Of a DNA stretch of 64,000 nt, positions 10,860-23,196 are shown piece after piece (the first letter of the stretch is position 1; each line of letters begins with the position of its first letter). The notes under the pieces were generated by a model. That model was not told where the DNA came from. It saw only the letters and a program-made list of their open reading frames with translations, and made no database searches. Origin of the DNA: Mytilus galloprovincialis (Eukaryota; Mollusca; Bivalvia; Mytilida; Mytilidae); NCBI RefSeq assembly GCF_965363235.1, contig NC_134843.1, positions 1,550,001 through 1,614,000 of the forward strand, written 5' to 3'. The position numbers were made by a program, and so were the translations under genes.

Positions 10860-11690
10860 AGATACCAAAGGGACAGTCAAACTCATAAATCAAAAATAAA
10901 CTGACAACGCCATGGCTAAAATGAAAAAGACAAACAAACAACAGCACACATGACACAACATAGAAAACTAAAGAATAAACAACACGAACCCCACCAACAA
11001 ACTAGGGGTGATCTCAGGTGCTCCGGAAGGGTAAGCAGATCCTGCTCCACATGCGGCACCCGTCGTGTTGCTTATGTGATAACAAATCCGGTAAATAGCC
11101 TAATTCGGTAGGTCACATTCATGAAAGGAAAGAGGATTGTAGTTACGACGTAAGTAACATATCGATATCATTTGTGAAACGGTTATTCCATAACGGTCCA
11201 TCAACTCGTGATGGCGTCCGTAAAATTTACGAAGGGATGATTTCAACTTCACCATTTGGAACTCTTGGTTTAGTAGCTTCCTTGTGAGCAGCAACCCTCT
11301 ATCAAGAAAATCATGATAGGAAATGCAAGCACGGGAATATCGTATCAAATGAGAGATGTATATAGGCCGTGCTGCTGGAATGTTGCTACTTAGAAATGGA
11401 AAGTTCACAATCGGAAAGCTGAAATCATCTCTTTTGTCGTAAAGTTTTGTTTTCAACCGACCCTCATTGTCAATTTCTAGATGTAAGTCAAGATATGAGG
11501 CCGACTTAACTGTATCTGTAGTATCCTTTATCTCTAGCTCGATGGGATAGATGCGTTCCACATAGTCACCAAATTTTGAATTATTTAGTGAAAGAACATC
11601 ATATATATAGCGGAAAGTAGAGGTAAAGGATATTGCTAACTTCTTAGCTTTCTTCCTAAGAAGGTTAACTTTGCCTCTCTATATGTTTAT
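10860..11690 (-). mobile_element. Reverse-transcriptase element fragment, 3' part (Penelope-like by resemblance)
   Basis: Read on the minus strand this is the end of a reverse transcriptase reading frame followed by an untranslated tail. Conserved phrases include SASYLDLHLEIDNEGRLKTK, YDKRDDFSFPIVNFPFL and SLRKFYGRHHELMDRYG. The pattern (LDL..., LYxK, NFPF..NIP, QLIRYSRAC, LLxxKLL) resembles the part after the catalytic core of Penelope-like elements, so that is my best guess for the family. It is 5'-truncated and looks broken. The same segment, tail included, recurs in opposite orientation at 19850-20540; tail-only pieces lie near 31515-31675 and 53490-53640. Confidence 0.6.
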
Positions 11691-12249
11691 TTTAATTACG
11701 ACAGTTTTACTCTTTCGTTGCCTTTTACCATATATCTTCCTGCATTCCTGCAATATAAACCATTATTTCTAAAGTCTAGAGTACAAACAACGCTATCAAT
11801 ACCTATTTCCTCTGAAATCTCTTTTAATGTTTAACTTTTTTCCTCATTAAAACGTCCCTCGAAAGATTAATTGCATTGAGTGTGTGTCAATTGCGTGATA
11901 CATGTAATATATAAATAGTAAAGATTAAGTTAACAAAACTCTTTTAGGCTTTGTATAGATTATCGTAAATTGAATTGACACACATAAAGAAACGTATACT
12001 CATCAATCGGAATAAATATAGGATTGAAATACTATACACGCAGCTTATGATGAGAGGTTAGTTTAAAGGTAATAACAACATTAAACGTACCGATTTTACT
12101 GCAAGTATGTGTATGGATATCATGTCTTTGTTTTATGTCATTACTGCACATATTTAGATGGGAAATACGTCAATGAGAAAGACATATAAGAAAAAATAAT
12201 TACACAAATGACAGATGTATAATCTATTTGTCAAGTTATACCACTTACA
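11691..12249. other. Intergenic, nothing recognised
   Basis: AT-rich sequence without repeats shared in this window. Confidence 0.4.
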
Positions 12250-12362
12250 AGGTATGAGAAGATGTGGTATGAGTACCAATGAGACAACTCTCACAAAATT
12301 CATAAGGTTTAAATGTAAAGCTTTATATGTCAAAGTACGGCCTTGGAGCACACCTAACAAAA
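12250..12362 (+). repeat. Short interspersed repeat (GGTATGAGTxCCAATGAGACAAC family)
   Basis: Contains ATGTGGTATGAGTACCAATGAGACAACTCTC and a later CAAAGTACGGCCTTGGAGCACACC. Related pieces sit at 14995-15195, 48655-48795 and, weakly, 35998-36050 and 63470-63570. Confidence 0.65.
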
Positions 12363-13225
12363 CTAAAGTATTTCAAAAATATTTTAACTCTTTTTAAAAC
12401 TACCAGGGTTTGAAAACTATTGTATGTAACATAAGATGAAACAATAGATAAAAGAACATGACCAATGTTGAAATTTCATGAATCCACGAGGAATATACAA
12501 TTCAAGGTTTAGACAAAATATGAACTTCTTAAATGTTGTTAACGAGTGAAGCAGGTTAAGCGTCTCCATTTATAAATGTATCATAGGTCTGGGGATTTTT
12601 TTAATCATTTTTCGTGACTTTGATAGGAGTGTCCGTGAACGTAACTGGTCTAACGTGTACGTGTATCATTTCTTCAGCAGGACGATTCTGACGTTTAAAA
12701 ACTTGCTTATGTTACTCCTCAATTTATTATTGTGCTGTATCTGATATAGGATAAATAAGTTTATATTGATACTAATCACAACTGTTTACATCGGAGACAA
12801 CCATCCATCACTGGGTCTTATTCCGACTGTTCGGGTGATCTCGGATGTTATTCTTCCCATTAAAACATCAATATAAAATGGATTTCCTTGTCGCTTTTCA
12901 AAACAAAGTAAACCATTGTTAATTGATACAGTAAGATTGATTAATCATGTAAGTACCAATTATCTCTATTTAAAATGATTGATTGTTGCTAGGAAATCTA
13001 CATCTTGTTTTAATGGCGTACTAGCAACAAGTAAAATACCTGTTAGCTTTACTAACATCTCTTTATTGTACGGTTTATGGTCATTGGAATCCTATAAACG
13101 TTTAAATAATCGAATTTTGGTTGTTTGTGTTCTATTGAATCAGAGAGACAGAAAATAAAGTCATCCGTAAACAGTGCCGAGGCTATATGTTGTTTTACTC
13201 GAAATCAATTTCAGAAAACTTCGGA
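12363..13225. other. Intergenic, nothing recognised
   Basis: No gene-like frame or shared repeat seen. Confidence 0.4.
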
Positions 13226-13229
13226 CAAT

Positions 13230-13330
13230 TGAAAAAGTAAAATAACAAAAACGCTGAATTCGAAGGAAAATTCAAAAATGAAAGTCTAGTCCATAATTAA
13301 ATGGCAAAGACGAATGCATAACAATTAATA
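13230..13330 (-). repeat. Interspersed repeat M1, short piece
   Basis: AAAGTAAAATAACAAAAACGCTGAATTC and AATTAAATGGCAAAGAC match the start of M1 minus copies. Confidence 0.5.
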
Positions 13331-13629
13331 TATATTTTCCCCGAAGTGAAATGATTTTTGAAAGATTACAATTTTCTTGACTAGATGTGATATGAGTTTT
13401 GATTTGAATACACAATTGTTTGTAAATTTAAACTTTTACAAAATATCATATAAACATTATATTTTTTGGATTTGCTGATTTGGTGTACAATTAACACAAA
13501 ACTTTCTTATTGTCTTATCCTTGTATTCATAACGAAATAAATAAATAGGTAGTAACTTAATTGGTAGATATGCATATATTTAATTTAAGTAGAGGATAGT
13601 AAGCATACAAATAAAGACATCAAAGATAC

Positions 13630-13800
13630 AACATTGTACAAAAAATCACTAAAATACTGAACTCCGAGGAAAATTCAAAACGGAAAGTCCACAATCAAAT
13701 GGCAAAATCAAATGATAAAACACATCAAACGAATGGACAACAACTGTCATATTCCTGACTTGGTACAGGCATTTTCAACTGTAGAAAATGCATATAATAA
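13630..13800 (-). repeat. Interspersed repeat M1, partial minus copy
   Basis: ACTGAACTCCGAGGAAAATTC, CAAATGGCAAAATCAAATG and GACTTGGTACAGGCATTTTC are shared with M1. Confidence 0.65.
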
Positions 13801-14269
13801 TAAGAAATGATATTTCTAACAATATCATTATTATCATTGTTCTTACTATTATTATCATTTATGATATGAAAATCATCGGAAAAGTATAAGCTTACATTGA
13901 CCATTTGATATTTTATATTTTAATGTACCCTTTTTGTACTTTTTTTGCAGATATCTAGAGACTGCAGTACTATCAGGAATCTAGCGTGTAACAAAAGATA
14001 TTGTCTCCATCGTTCAAACATCATTTGTATTTATGATCAGTGACACGTTTTATGAGCCTTTGTTTTGTCACGCTTTAGTCATCGATGTTTTACAGTATTA
14101 GATGTTTGTTCGTAAATTTCTTAATACTATGGCAGTCAAATTTTATTGCAGTTTTTCATACCTACATACCATAGCTGTCTTCTACACTTTTGTTTCTCTG
14201 ATACATTTTAACAGGCTCTGAAGAGTCTGACAATTTAAAACAAAATTTTCTTTTTTTAAATTTGTTTTC

Positions 14270-14785
14270 CGAGCGTCACTAAATAGTCTTTTGTAGACTA
14301 AACGCGCATCTACCGTACACAATTCCAATGCTTGTATCAATGATTTGTTTATTTACTGACAATATAGTCTTTTTTTACTAATTCAACTGTTGAGAGCATA
14401 CATATATATAATTGTTGCTTCTCACATATCTGTCATATTTGGGGTTTTTTTTCCGCTTATTATTTTGTTAAAAATGAGGCTGCTTGATTTTACCACATTT
14501 TGTTATGTCGAGGTCATTGTCAAAAGCCGTACTGTGACCATTTGTTGTTTGAAAGTTGTATTTGGTTTTGATGTTATATATATATGTTATATTTGTTATT
14601 CTCGTGGGATTTTGTCTATGTGTGTTACATTTTAGTGTTATGTCGTTGTTCTCCTCTTATATTTAATTCGTTTCCCTCGGTTTTAGTTTGTTACCCCGAT
14701 TTTATTTTTTGTCCATGGATTTATGAGTTTTGAACAGCGGTATACTACTGTTGCCTTTATTTATACATCCACATTAAGAATATCA
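14270..14785 (+). repeat. Interspersed repeat M2, partial, headed by a decayed hammerhead-like motif
   Basis: The head GAGCGTCACT...GTAGACTAAACGCGCAT (14272-14310) is a degenerate form of the hammerhead cassette at 4839. It is followed by the end part of the M2 repeat: TTTGGTTTTGATGTTATAT, TTATTCTCGTGGGATTTTGTC, TTTGTCCATGGATTTATGAGTT, TATACTACTGTTGCCTTTATT. Confidence 0.65.
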
Positions 14786-14994
14786 AGGAGTTTTGTTTCA
14801 TTTGCAACTATAAACAGCTGTCACATAAGTGAGAGGTTAAGGCAGCTCTAAAACTAGGTTCAAGCAACCATTCTCTTCGGAAAATACCTGTAACAAAGTA
14901 GGAATTGAACATTTGTTTTTCACTTGTTACGTTGATTGACAGCCTTTGATTATGTTAGTTTTTATGAGAACATTAATGTTCATTGAAAGTAAAA

Positions 14995-15195
14995 AAGAAG
15001 ATATGGTATTGTTGCCAATGAGACAACTTTCCACAAGGTACCAAATTGACCAAAATGACACAGACACTAACAACTATAGGTCACCGTACGGACTTCAACG
15101 AAGCAAAGCTCATACCGCATAGTGAGCTATAAAAGGCCCCGATATGACAATGTAAAACAATTCAAACGAGAAAACTAACAGCCTTATTTAAAAGG
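14995..15195 (+). repeat. Short interspersed repeat (CCAATGAGACAACTTTCC family), longest copy
   Basis: GATATGGTATTGTTGCCAATGAGACAAC, TATAGGTCACCGTACGGACTTCAAC, GCTATAAAAGGCCCC and CAATTCAAACGAGAAAAC in order. No tRNA-like promoter boxes could be assigned, so its class stays open. Confidence 0.65.
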
Positions 15196-15414
15196 TCAAT
15201 TTTCAATCTTACACCTGATGAAAACGCCCGGCAACTAACAAGGCTTCAAAAGAGAAACTGCTTGACGTCGAACAGTACACACAAAGTATCTACTAAAAAC
15301 TATACCAATTTCAACCATAATCTAAAGACTTTATTATGTATTTCATACATTAAACAGATAATGTCGTCTTCTTATAGATAACATGCATATAGCCTTAACC
15401 ATTCCATTTAACAC

Positions 15415-15935
15415 TCCACTATTTCAAGTCAGGAATATGGCAGTTGTAATCAAATAGTTCTTTTCTGTGTATGTTGGTGTTTGTTTTTGTTTTGTTTTTT
15501 TTTTTGGCATTTTAGTGTTTCTGCTGTTTCTTTGTTGTTTCTAATAGTTGATGTCTTTCCCTAGTCCTGAATGTTCTTGCATTTATTTGAACCGTAGTCA
15601 TGTCATGTAATGTTGTCCTTTTAGTGTTATATTTAACGTAAAAGTGCGAGATTTGGCTAGCCGCAAAACCAGGTTCAACCAACCCTTTTTTACTTAAAAT
15701 GTCCCGTACCAAGTCAGGAAAGTGGCAGTTGTTATCTTATAGTTCGTTTCTGTGTGTGTTGCGTTACCTTTTTTTTTTTGTTTTGTTTTTGTTGCACTTC
15801 AGTATTTCTGTGTTTCGTTGTTTTCCTCTTATAGTTGGTGTGTTTATCTCATTTTAGTTTGTAACTTGAATTTTTTTTCTCAATCGGTTTATGACTTTGG
15901 AATAGCGGTATACTACTGTTGCCTTTAAATTATTT
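15415..15935 (+). repeat. Two adjoining M2 repeat fragments
   Basis: A first piece runs from CAAGTCAGGAATATGGCAGTTG to CTAATAGTTGATG, a second from AACGTAAAAGTGCGAGATTTGGC to TATACTACTGTTGCCTTTA. The phrase CAAGTCAGGAA..TGGCAGTTGT occurs in both (15427 and 15711), so the element is duplicated in tandem here. Confidence 0.65.
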
Positions 15936-16034
15936 GGGTCTGTAGTCCGTATTTGTGTTTTCCCACTCAATTTCAATCTTTCAATCTATGACTTTTCAAC
16001 ACCGGTATACTACTCGCACTCGTATCCATTGATG

Positions 16035-16200
16035 GTAGTTGAAAATAAAATATAACAAGCAAAATTCTTTACGGAAAATCTCATATCAAATGGCAAAATC
16101 AAAAGCTCAAACTCATCAAACCAATGAATAACAACTGTCATTTACTAACTTGGTACAAGCATTTCCTTATGTAGAAAGTCACACTTTATAAAAAATACTG
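16035..16200 (-). repeat. Interspersed repeat M1, partial minus copy
   Basis: ATCAAATGGCAAAATCAAAAGC, CTAACTTGGTACAAGCATTTCC. Confidence 0.6.
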
Positions 16201-17630
16201 TGTTGTACAATCAGAACACGTAATGTTAAAAAATAAAGATAGACACATAATTCTAATAAATTTATTCTCAGCAAGTAACACAGAAAAATGCTATTTGTAA
16301 TACTGACCGTTCTCACTATTGCACAAGAAAGTGTAAAAATCTAAAAAATCATTAAACAAAACTGTGTTAAAGCTCAAAGGATTTGTAAAAAAATCTAAAA
16401 TCATTTAACAAAGCCATGTTATAGCTACAAAATTGCACTTGGATACAACATAACAGTATATACAATGCTATAAGCACATTTCTCTCAAAAGCACTAATAC
16501 AACAATGATAGAATGATGAAATTTAAGTCCACGTCGTTTCCTGCATATAGAACGTCGTCAATCAAAAAGGTTATAACCAAATATTACTTCAAGCAAATGA
16601 CAGTTGCATAGAGACTATATTTAAACTACAAAGTTTTAATATCTCCTGGTGATAGTTGTGAATAATTGTTGCAAAAAAGACCGACATGTGAAAATAAATC
16701 TAATTTTTCAATTAAATATAAGTGTTTATATAACAGTACTTGCCACATGTCCCCATCATAGTTTTGTTACTGAATATTAATACTGCTATTGAAACGAGAC
16801 AGCTGAAAACGACCCACCCTCGGAAAAACTCAGAAGAACTCCATATCATCGACTATTGCCACTGCAGATGCAGCAAATAAGGCAGTTCAAAATTTATTGA
16901 ATAACAACGGCAATCAAAAATCTGCTGTACACGGTAGCAAAAATGATAGTGTTTAATGCCTTTGAATCGGGATATATTGTATCAACCGTAATGCCAGCCG
17001 GTAATAAGATGTGGGAAGGAAATTGGTATGTTTCTTCAAATTTCTAAAACAAAATGTCAAAAAGAAACAATACAAAGGGTTTAACAAATAGTACAGTATA
17101 TTTAAAAAAAAGAATAGTAGAAACATATTTTGAGATTGTCTATTCTTTGCTTTTCCGACATAATATGTGTATAACTTTCAATGACTTTAATAACAATTCA
17201 TCTGAACAAAGAATAATTGTGAGCTGTAACATTGGTGTTACTTCTATTTTCTCCTTCAAAAGATAGGGTTGGTTATTTGTATTTGTTACTTAAACACTAT
17301 AACTTGATTGGCACAATGGATTAATAACAATTATCTAACAATGAATAAAATCAAGATCAATATACAAAGCGTTAAGGTAGTAATTGGTATAAAATTGAAA
17401 ATAACTAGTGTGCAAACTTTTTACAATATAAAAGAAGAAAAATATAAATATGATTAAATTCGATAATAAAATTTTTAAATACTACCTCAAATACTTATTA
17501 GGTGTGGTGCTGTGAACAACTGTAATTTCAAAATAATGAATATTAAGTAGAAAAATATGAATATGTAATTTTGGAGTGAATGAATGGTATATAAATATGA
17601 TTTTATTCGTAAACAAATCAAAGAATATAT
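16201..17630. other. Intergenic, nothing firmly recognised
   Basis: A 39-codon frame near 16830-16946 (SSTIATADAANKAVQNLLNN) has a protein-like feel but no start, splice site or family match, so I do not call a gene. Confidence 0.35.
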
Positions 17631-17634
17631 GAAT

Positions 17635-18068
17635 CAATGAATCAATGAAGGAATTGAGACATGAAGGAATTAAGACATGAAGGTATGAAAGAAAGAACGA
17701 ACGAATGAACTAACGAACGTATAAAAATGCATGAAATAAAGAAAGAGATGAAGGAATCAACACATGACTGAATGAATGAATGAATGAAAGAAAGAATGAA
17801 TGAATGAAAGCATGCATGAAAGCATGCATGAATTAAAGGAAGAAATGAATGAATGAATGAATGAATGAATGAATGAATGAATGAATGAATGAAAGAATGC
17901 ATGAATTAAAGGAATGAATGAATGAATGAATGAATGAATGAATTAATGAATGAATGAATGAATGAATGAATGAATTAATGAATGAATTAATTAATTAATT
18001 AATGAGTGACTGACTGACTGACTGACTGAATGAATGAATGAATGAATGAATGAATGAATGAATGAATG
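17635..18068 (+). repeat. (GAAT)n-type microsatellite block
   Basis: About 430 bp dominated by GAAT with variants (GAAA, CTGA, TTAA, CATG). Its reverse translation yields a SFIH repeat frame which is not a gene. Confidence 0.95.
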
Positions 18069-18556
18069 AATTTCTACGCTATTTTCGTTGATGACATTTA
18101 TAAAAGGTTTTCTAAAACTAGATATATATTCAGTATAAAAGTAAGTATCTAAAATAGAGGACATATGTGCATATTTGGTAACAAGAAAACAACTTCATAA
18201 ATATAAATACTTCATGGTTAGAAAGCTTATCAGTGCAAAACTATGCTTGGTAAAATATACAGGTGCAACAATACAATATTTCACAACCTTTGAATGAGGA
18301 CACAAACTTCTAGGAAATAATATCCTAGGAAATATATATTTACATTTCCATTATGCAATAGATTTTGTTTAACATTTCAATGAAGACAATTAATATTCGG
18401 CATAGCAATTACCTACATTGTTAATTTTAGTCCTGTATGTACTCATGTACGACTATCTTCTTTTATCTTCAGTTATGTTAGTGATGTTATCCTTAGCTTG
18501 GAAATTAATTGTATGTAATCAAAACGTCATTTAGTTTTTCAACAATTTAGTCTCAA

Positions 18557-21500
18557 TTAACAAGAACTATTCGAGTTTTCAAATTCATATGTATCTCTTA
18601 CAGAACTTGAATCAGACAAACACTCGCTTCCATCTTTGATGCATGCAGATTCATAATGTTTATTCAAGTACGACTTTAAAGCAAACGATTTATTACATCT
18701 TTTACATGTGTAATGTTTAAAGGCTGAATGAGTCTGCATGTGTGCTCTTAGATTGGACCTATCTGCGAATGCTTTGCCGCAGTGGGCACATCCAAACGGT
18801 TTCTCTCCAGTATGCGACCGTCTGTGACCTTGAAGGAGCCATGGCCGTGAAAACGATTTGTTGCATATGTCACATGTATGTTTTAGATTATGTGTTAGAA
18901 TATGCATTGACAATGCTGGCATGCTAACGTAAACCTTGTCACAGTGAGGACATTTCTTGGCCGACTGGCTGTCAATACTTCTGTGCGTCTGTTTATGGCG
19001 GGAAAGATTTGATGACGTGGCGTAGTCCTTACCGCATTCATTGCATGTATACCGTTGTCTAGTTACTTTTTCAATAGATTTTCGTCTGGAACGTCCATCG
19101 CTTATGAAGAAGGAATCATAAGTATAACCGATGGTTATCCCTTCGTTTTCAATGTCGTCAACGAAAATTTGAGAAGATGAGGACGATACAAGTGATATAT
19201 TTTCTGTTTCTTCATTATTGCAGGACGAAACTTCGGGTTCAGAAATTCGTCCGGATTCATCCGGGATATTTGCTTTTTGCTGTAGTGATGACGGAATAAC
19301 AATGTCTTGCATGTAGCCTGAAAACAAAACAATATCGATAACAGATACATTTTCCGTAAATATGCGTTTCTAATATACATTTTAAGCCGTATGACAATGC
19401 TTTACTAATACAGACTATAGATAAATGCATGAAGGGTTTCTCAATCGCTTAATGTGATTTATGAATGCCTTCTTAAAAATGGAGAATATACACAAAGAAT
19501 TAATTAAAAAGAAAAAACACAATCGCTAGAAAAAAAAATCGCGAAAAAACGAATAGTATTCCACACAATACTATTGAAATAAGTCAAAAAATTGGCCAAC
19601 ACGAACCCAATCAAAAACTTGGATTAAACTCAAGTGTTTTGGAAGGTTATAGGTTCTTGATCTGCAAGTGTCACTTAGTAAGTAGATTCGTATTCTTGTT
19701 TTTCTTCAAATATTATTTTGTGTAAATACGGCATATACTTCACTTATTTTGATCAATTCCTTAGTTTTTATCAATAAACGATACCCATTTAGATTCAGCG
19801 ACTCAACGGTATTTTGATTAAAAAAAATCAAATGTGAAATGATAGGCTTATACTACAGATACAGTTAAGTCGGCCTCATATCTTGACTTACATCTAGAAA
19901 TTGACAATGATGGTCGGTTGAAAACAAAACTTTACGACAAAAGAGATGATTTCAGCTTTCCAATTGTGAACTTTCCATTTCTAAGTAGCAACATTCCAGC
20001 AGCACCTGCATACGGGGTATATATCTCCCAATTAATACGATATTCCCGTGCTTGCATTTCCTATCATGATTTTCTTGATAGAGGGTTACTGCTCACAAAG
20101 AAGCTATTAAACTAAGAGTTCCAAATGGTGAAGTTGAAATCATCCCTTCGTTAATTTTACGGACGCCATCACGAGTTGGTTGACTGTTATGGAATAACCG
20201 TTTCACAAATGATATCGGATATGTTCCTTACGTCGTAACTACAATCCCCTTCCCTTTCATGAATGTGACCTACCGAATTAGACTATTTACCGGATTTGTT
20301 ATCACATAAGCAACACGACGGGTGCCGCATGTGGAGCAGGATCTGCTTACCCTTCCGGAGCACCTGAGATCACCCCTAGTTTTTTGGTGGGGTTCGTGTT
20401 GTTTATTCTTTAGTTTTCTATGTTGTGTCGTGTGTGCTGTTGTTTGTTTTTCTTTTTCATTTTTAGCTATGGCGTTGTCAGTTGGTTTTAGATTTATGAG
20501 TTTGACTGTCCCTTTCGTATCTTTAGTCCCTCTTTTATAATTCTGTGGAATGTATTATAACAACCGACAAATAACTCGAGAAACTCGAGGAAAAATAAGA
20601 AATAAAATGATGGTCATTCATACGGTTGTTGATAAAATGATACAGGAAGAGGATTATGAAAATTAAATTCGATACATTCATGTTTGTTTTTTTAATAAAA
20701 AAAAAACATTGCCAAAGTCAATTGCAGGAAATATAATGGGATTGATCAAACAAAGCATAATGAACAAAGGGTTTTAACTTCCAGTCGCGACGTTTCCTTT
20801 TTTTAAAACGTTTTATGATGGTAATAATTATTATAATAAATATATAGATATGAAAATATTTTAAAAAATGGTGATATTTATATGGAAAATAAAGGCTGTT
20901 CAAAACTCGTAAATCCATGGACAAAAAACAAAATCGGGGTAACAAACTAAAACTGAGTAAAACGCATTAAATACAAGAGGAGAACAACGACACAACATTA
21001 AAATGTAACAAAGTCTGTTTTTTGTTATATCTACTTTACGTGAGTCTGCATTTATGTATGCCGTCATACGACAAAATTATTTTTATGTCTACCTGTGCGA
21101 ATTTCAAACGCGCAATTTTACACCAGTAATGAAAACCTTCTTTCATTTATGGGTAGACTTTACATAGATAAATTCACCCGTATAAGAAAAGCAAAATGAG
21201 AATGTTAAATTTGATGTATGCCTTTTTGTGCTACTTTGTTACATTTGTTGTTTATGTAGTGATATTAAGATGATAACACAATATTGACTGTTGTACCCCT
21301 ATTTTTGACATTTTTACTCTTTGAGTATGTTTGTTTTGTTCATGCATCGTTGACAATGTAATGGAATTTGATGCGACTGTCATACAAGTGAGAGGTTTAG
21401 CTAGCTATAAAACCAGGTTCAATCCACCATTTTCTACATTAGAAAATGCCTGTACCAAGTCAGGAATATGACAGTTGTTATCCATTCGTTTGATGTGTTT

Positions 21501-23110
21501 GGACTTTTGATTTTGCCTTTTGATTTTTGATTTTCCTTTTTGAATTTTCCTCGGAGTTCAGTATTTTTGTGTTTTTACTTTTTACACACACAGCAACGGA
21601 CTAAGCATTATACAAAATCCGATGAGAATAACAAATATAACATCAAAACCAAATACATGAATTTGGGATAGAAAAGTACCGTAACACGTCTCATAGTAAT
21701 ATGAATTCACACTCAAATATAAGAGAAAACAAACGACACAACGGAAACACAAAGTTAACATGTAACACACACAGAAACGAACTATAATATAAATAAAAGC
21801 AACAGTAGTATACCGTTGTTCAAAACTCATAAATCCATGGACAAAAAACAAAATCGGGGTAACAAACTAAAACCGAGGGAAACGCATTAAATATAAGAGG
21901 AGAACAACGACACAACACTAAAATGTAACACACACAGAAACGGACCAAGCATCAGACAAAATCCCACGAGAATAACAAATATAACATCAAAACCAAATAC
22001 ATGAATTTGGGATAGACAAGTACCGTGACACGTCTTATCGAAATGTGAAATTACACTCAAAAATAAGAGAAAACAAACGACGCAACGTTAAAATGTAACA
22101 CACACAGAAACGAACAATAATATAACAATGGCCATATTCCTGACTTGGTACAGGACATTTTTAAAGGAAAAAATGGTGGGTTGAACCTGGTTTTGTGGCA
22201 TGCCAAACCTCGCACTTTAATGGCAATGTTAAATATAACATTAAAATGACAACATTATATTACAGGACTACAATACAAATAAATAAGAGAACATATTCGA
22301 CAAAGAAACACATGAATAATAGCTAACAAAAGGCATCAGGTTTAAAATTCAATACGCCAGAAAATCGCCTCGTCCACACTAGACTCACCAGTGACGCCTA
22401 GACATTAAAAGTTCGAAAGTCAAACAGTAAATTTTATCAAATGAATATAAGAGATATACATGATAAAACTGAAGTATTAACTAATTACCCGAATACATTA
22501 CGAAGACCAACACAAAAAATAGACACACCTTTCTTAGTCAAGGCCTCAACGCAAAAAGTGAAAAAAGTGACGTCACATACGAAGTGGTGAAAAGGCACAA
22601 AAATTACGTCATATTTGAAAATCTGAAACAGCACAAGAATGACGTCATATTTGAATGACTAAAACTATATCTCAAAAGTAAGATAGAATTAGGATTGATT
22701 TAAGATTATATTTGAACTGAATACTGATATTACATTTAATAACAATGCACATTGCAATACTTATTGCAAAAGATATGCCCGTTCACTAGCTGATTCAAGA
22801 CTCAAAGTTATTATATACGGTCTTGACATAACCAAAATCAATGTAAAAGCAGTTTTATTGCAGAACAAAATATATTTTTGTAATATATTTCATGAAGATC
22901 TAAAACTTTGAAAAGTTAATATCTATACAATCAGACGTACTTACCATTATTCAATCTGACTGTTAATGGCTGTATATTGGGTGTGAATGGAACCACGGCC
23001 TTTATACTCTCCAGAGAATCATCATACACCGCTCGTAACCTTTGGTAATGGTAATTAGATACTTTCTCGTGGTGATCTATTTTTTTCTTCACCAAAAACG
23101 ACTTTGGCAT
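18557..23110 (-). CDS. scrt: Scratch family zinc-finger transcriptional repressor
   Basis: Two exons on the minus strand: 22945-23110 (ATG at 23110-23108; donor GTAAGT) and 18557-19317 (after TTGTTTTCAG), phase 1, 308 residues. Exon 1 starts with a SNAG repressor peptide, MPKSFLVKKKIDHHEK, which in this family recruits LSD1/CoREST-type corepressors. Residues ~145-281 are five zinc fingers with the Scratch signature phrases YATSSNLSRHKQTHRS, VYVSMPALSMHILTH, SRPWLLQGHRRSHTGEKPFG, CAHCGKAFADRSNLRAHMQT and FALKSYLNKHYESAC; the fifth is C2HC. Scratch proteins bind E2-box DNA (CAGGTG core) and act in neural differentiation. A Ser-rich acidic stretch separates SNAG and fingers. The 3.6-kb intron is mostly repeats. 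No changes in key residues are seen. Confidence 0.96.
19850..20540 (+). mobile_element. Reverse-transcriptase element fragment, 3' part, inside the scrt intron
   Basis: Second copy of the element at 10860-11690, opposite in orientation. It keeps the phrases YDKRDDFSFPIVNFPFL and AYGVYISQLIRYSRACISY and the same untranslated tail (CCGCATGTGGAGCAGGATCTG; TTTAGCTATGGCGTTGTCAG; GAGTTTGACTGTCCCTTTCG). It is 5'-truncated and broken. Penelope-like by resemblance only. Confidence 0.6.
20885..21010 (-). repeat. M2 repeat end fragment
   Basis: Nearly identical to the 21820-21930 part of the next M2 copy: AAATCCATGGACAAAAAACAAAATCGGGG. Confidence 0.7.
21275..21588 (+). repeat. Interspersed repeat M1, best plus copy
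   Basis: Runs from GACTGTTGTACCCCTATTTTTGAC to CTCGGAGTTCAGTATTTTTGTG. Contains TTAGCTAGCTATAAAACCAGG and ACCAAGTCAGGAATATGACAG. Used as the reference for the other copies. Confidence 0.75.
21589..22420 (-). repeat. Interspersed repeat M2, near-complete minus copy
   Basis: On the minus strand it begins with a hammerhead-like head (22405 to 22355: GGCGTCACTGGTGAGTCT, GTGTGGACGA, CTGGCGTATTGAA) and ends with TATACTACTGTTGCTTTTATT-like sequence. The internal part contains two related halves, each with a GTGTGTTACATTTTA phrase. The core is CTGGTGA instead of CTGATGA, so ribozyme activity is unlikely in this copy. Confidence 0.7.
22568..22647. promoter_or_regulatory. Three CRE-like sites at exact 36-bp spacing in the scrt intron
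   Basis: TGACGTCA at 22568-22575, TTACGTCA at 22604-22611 and TGACGTCA at 22640-22647, 300-380 bp downstream of scrt exon 1. The spacing and the similar surroundings (GGCACAAAAA / AGCACAAGAA) show a 36-bp tandem repeat. Binding by CREB/ATF factors is inferred from the consensus only. Confidence 0.45.
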
Positions 23111-23183
23111 GATGAAATTTAGATTAACAACTGTGTATATATATTTTCTATAGAACGTTTGTCTTCATTCATTTTTAAGTTCC

Positions 23184-23196
23184 CTTTTTATATATA
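23184..23196 (-). promoter_or_regulatory. Candidate TATA box of scrt
   Basis: On the minus strand this reads TATATATAAAAAG, 74-86 nt upstream of the scrt ATG, predicting a start site near 23160 and a 5' leader of about 50 nt. A second AT-rich run sits at about 23137-23154. Confidence 0.45.

Noticed and set aside
17642-17902. 86-residue SFIH-rich frame
   Set aside because: Translation of the (GAAT)n microsatellite.
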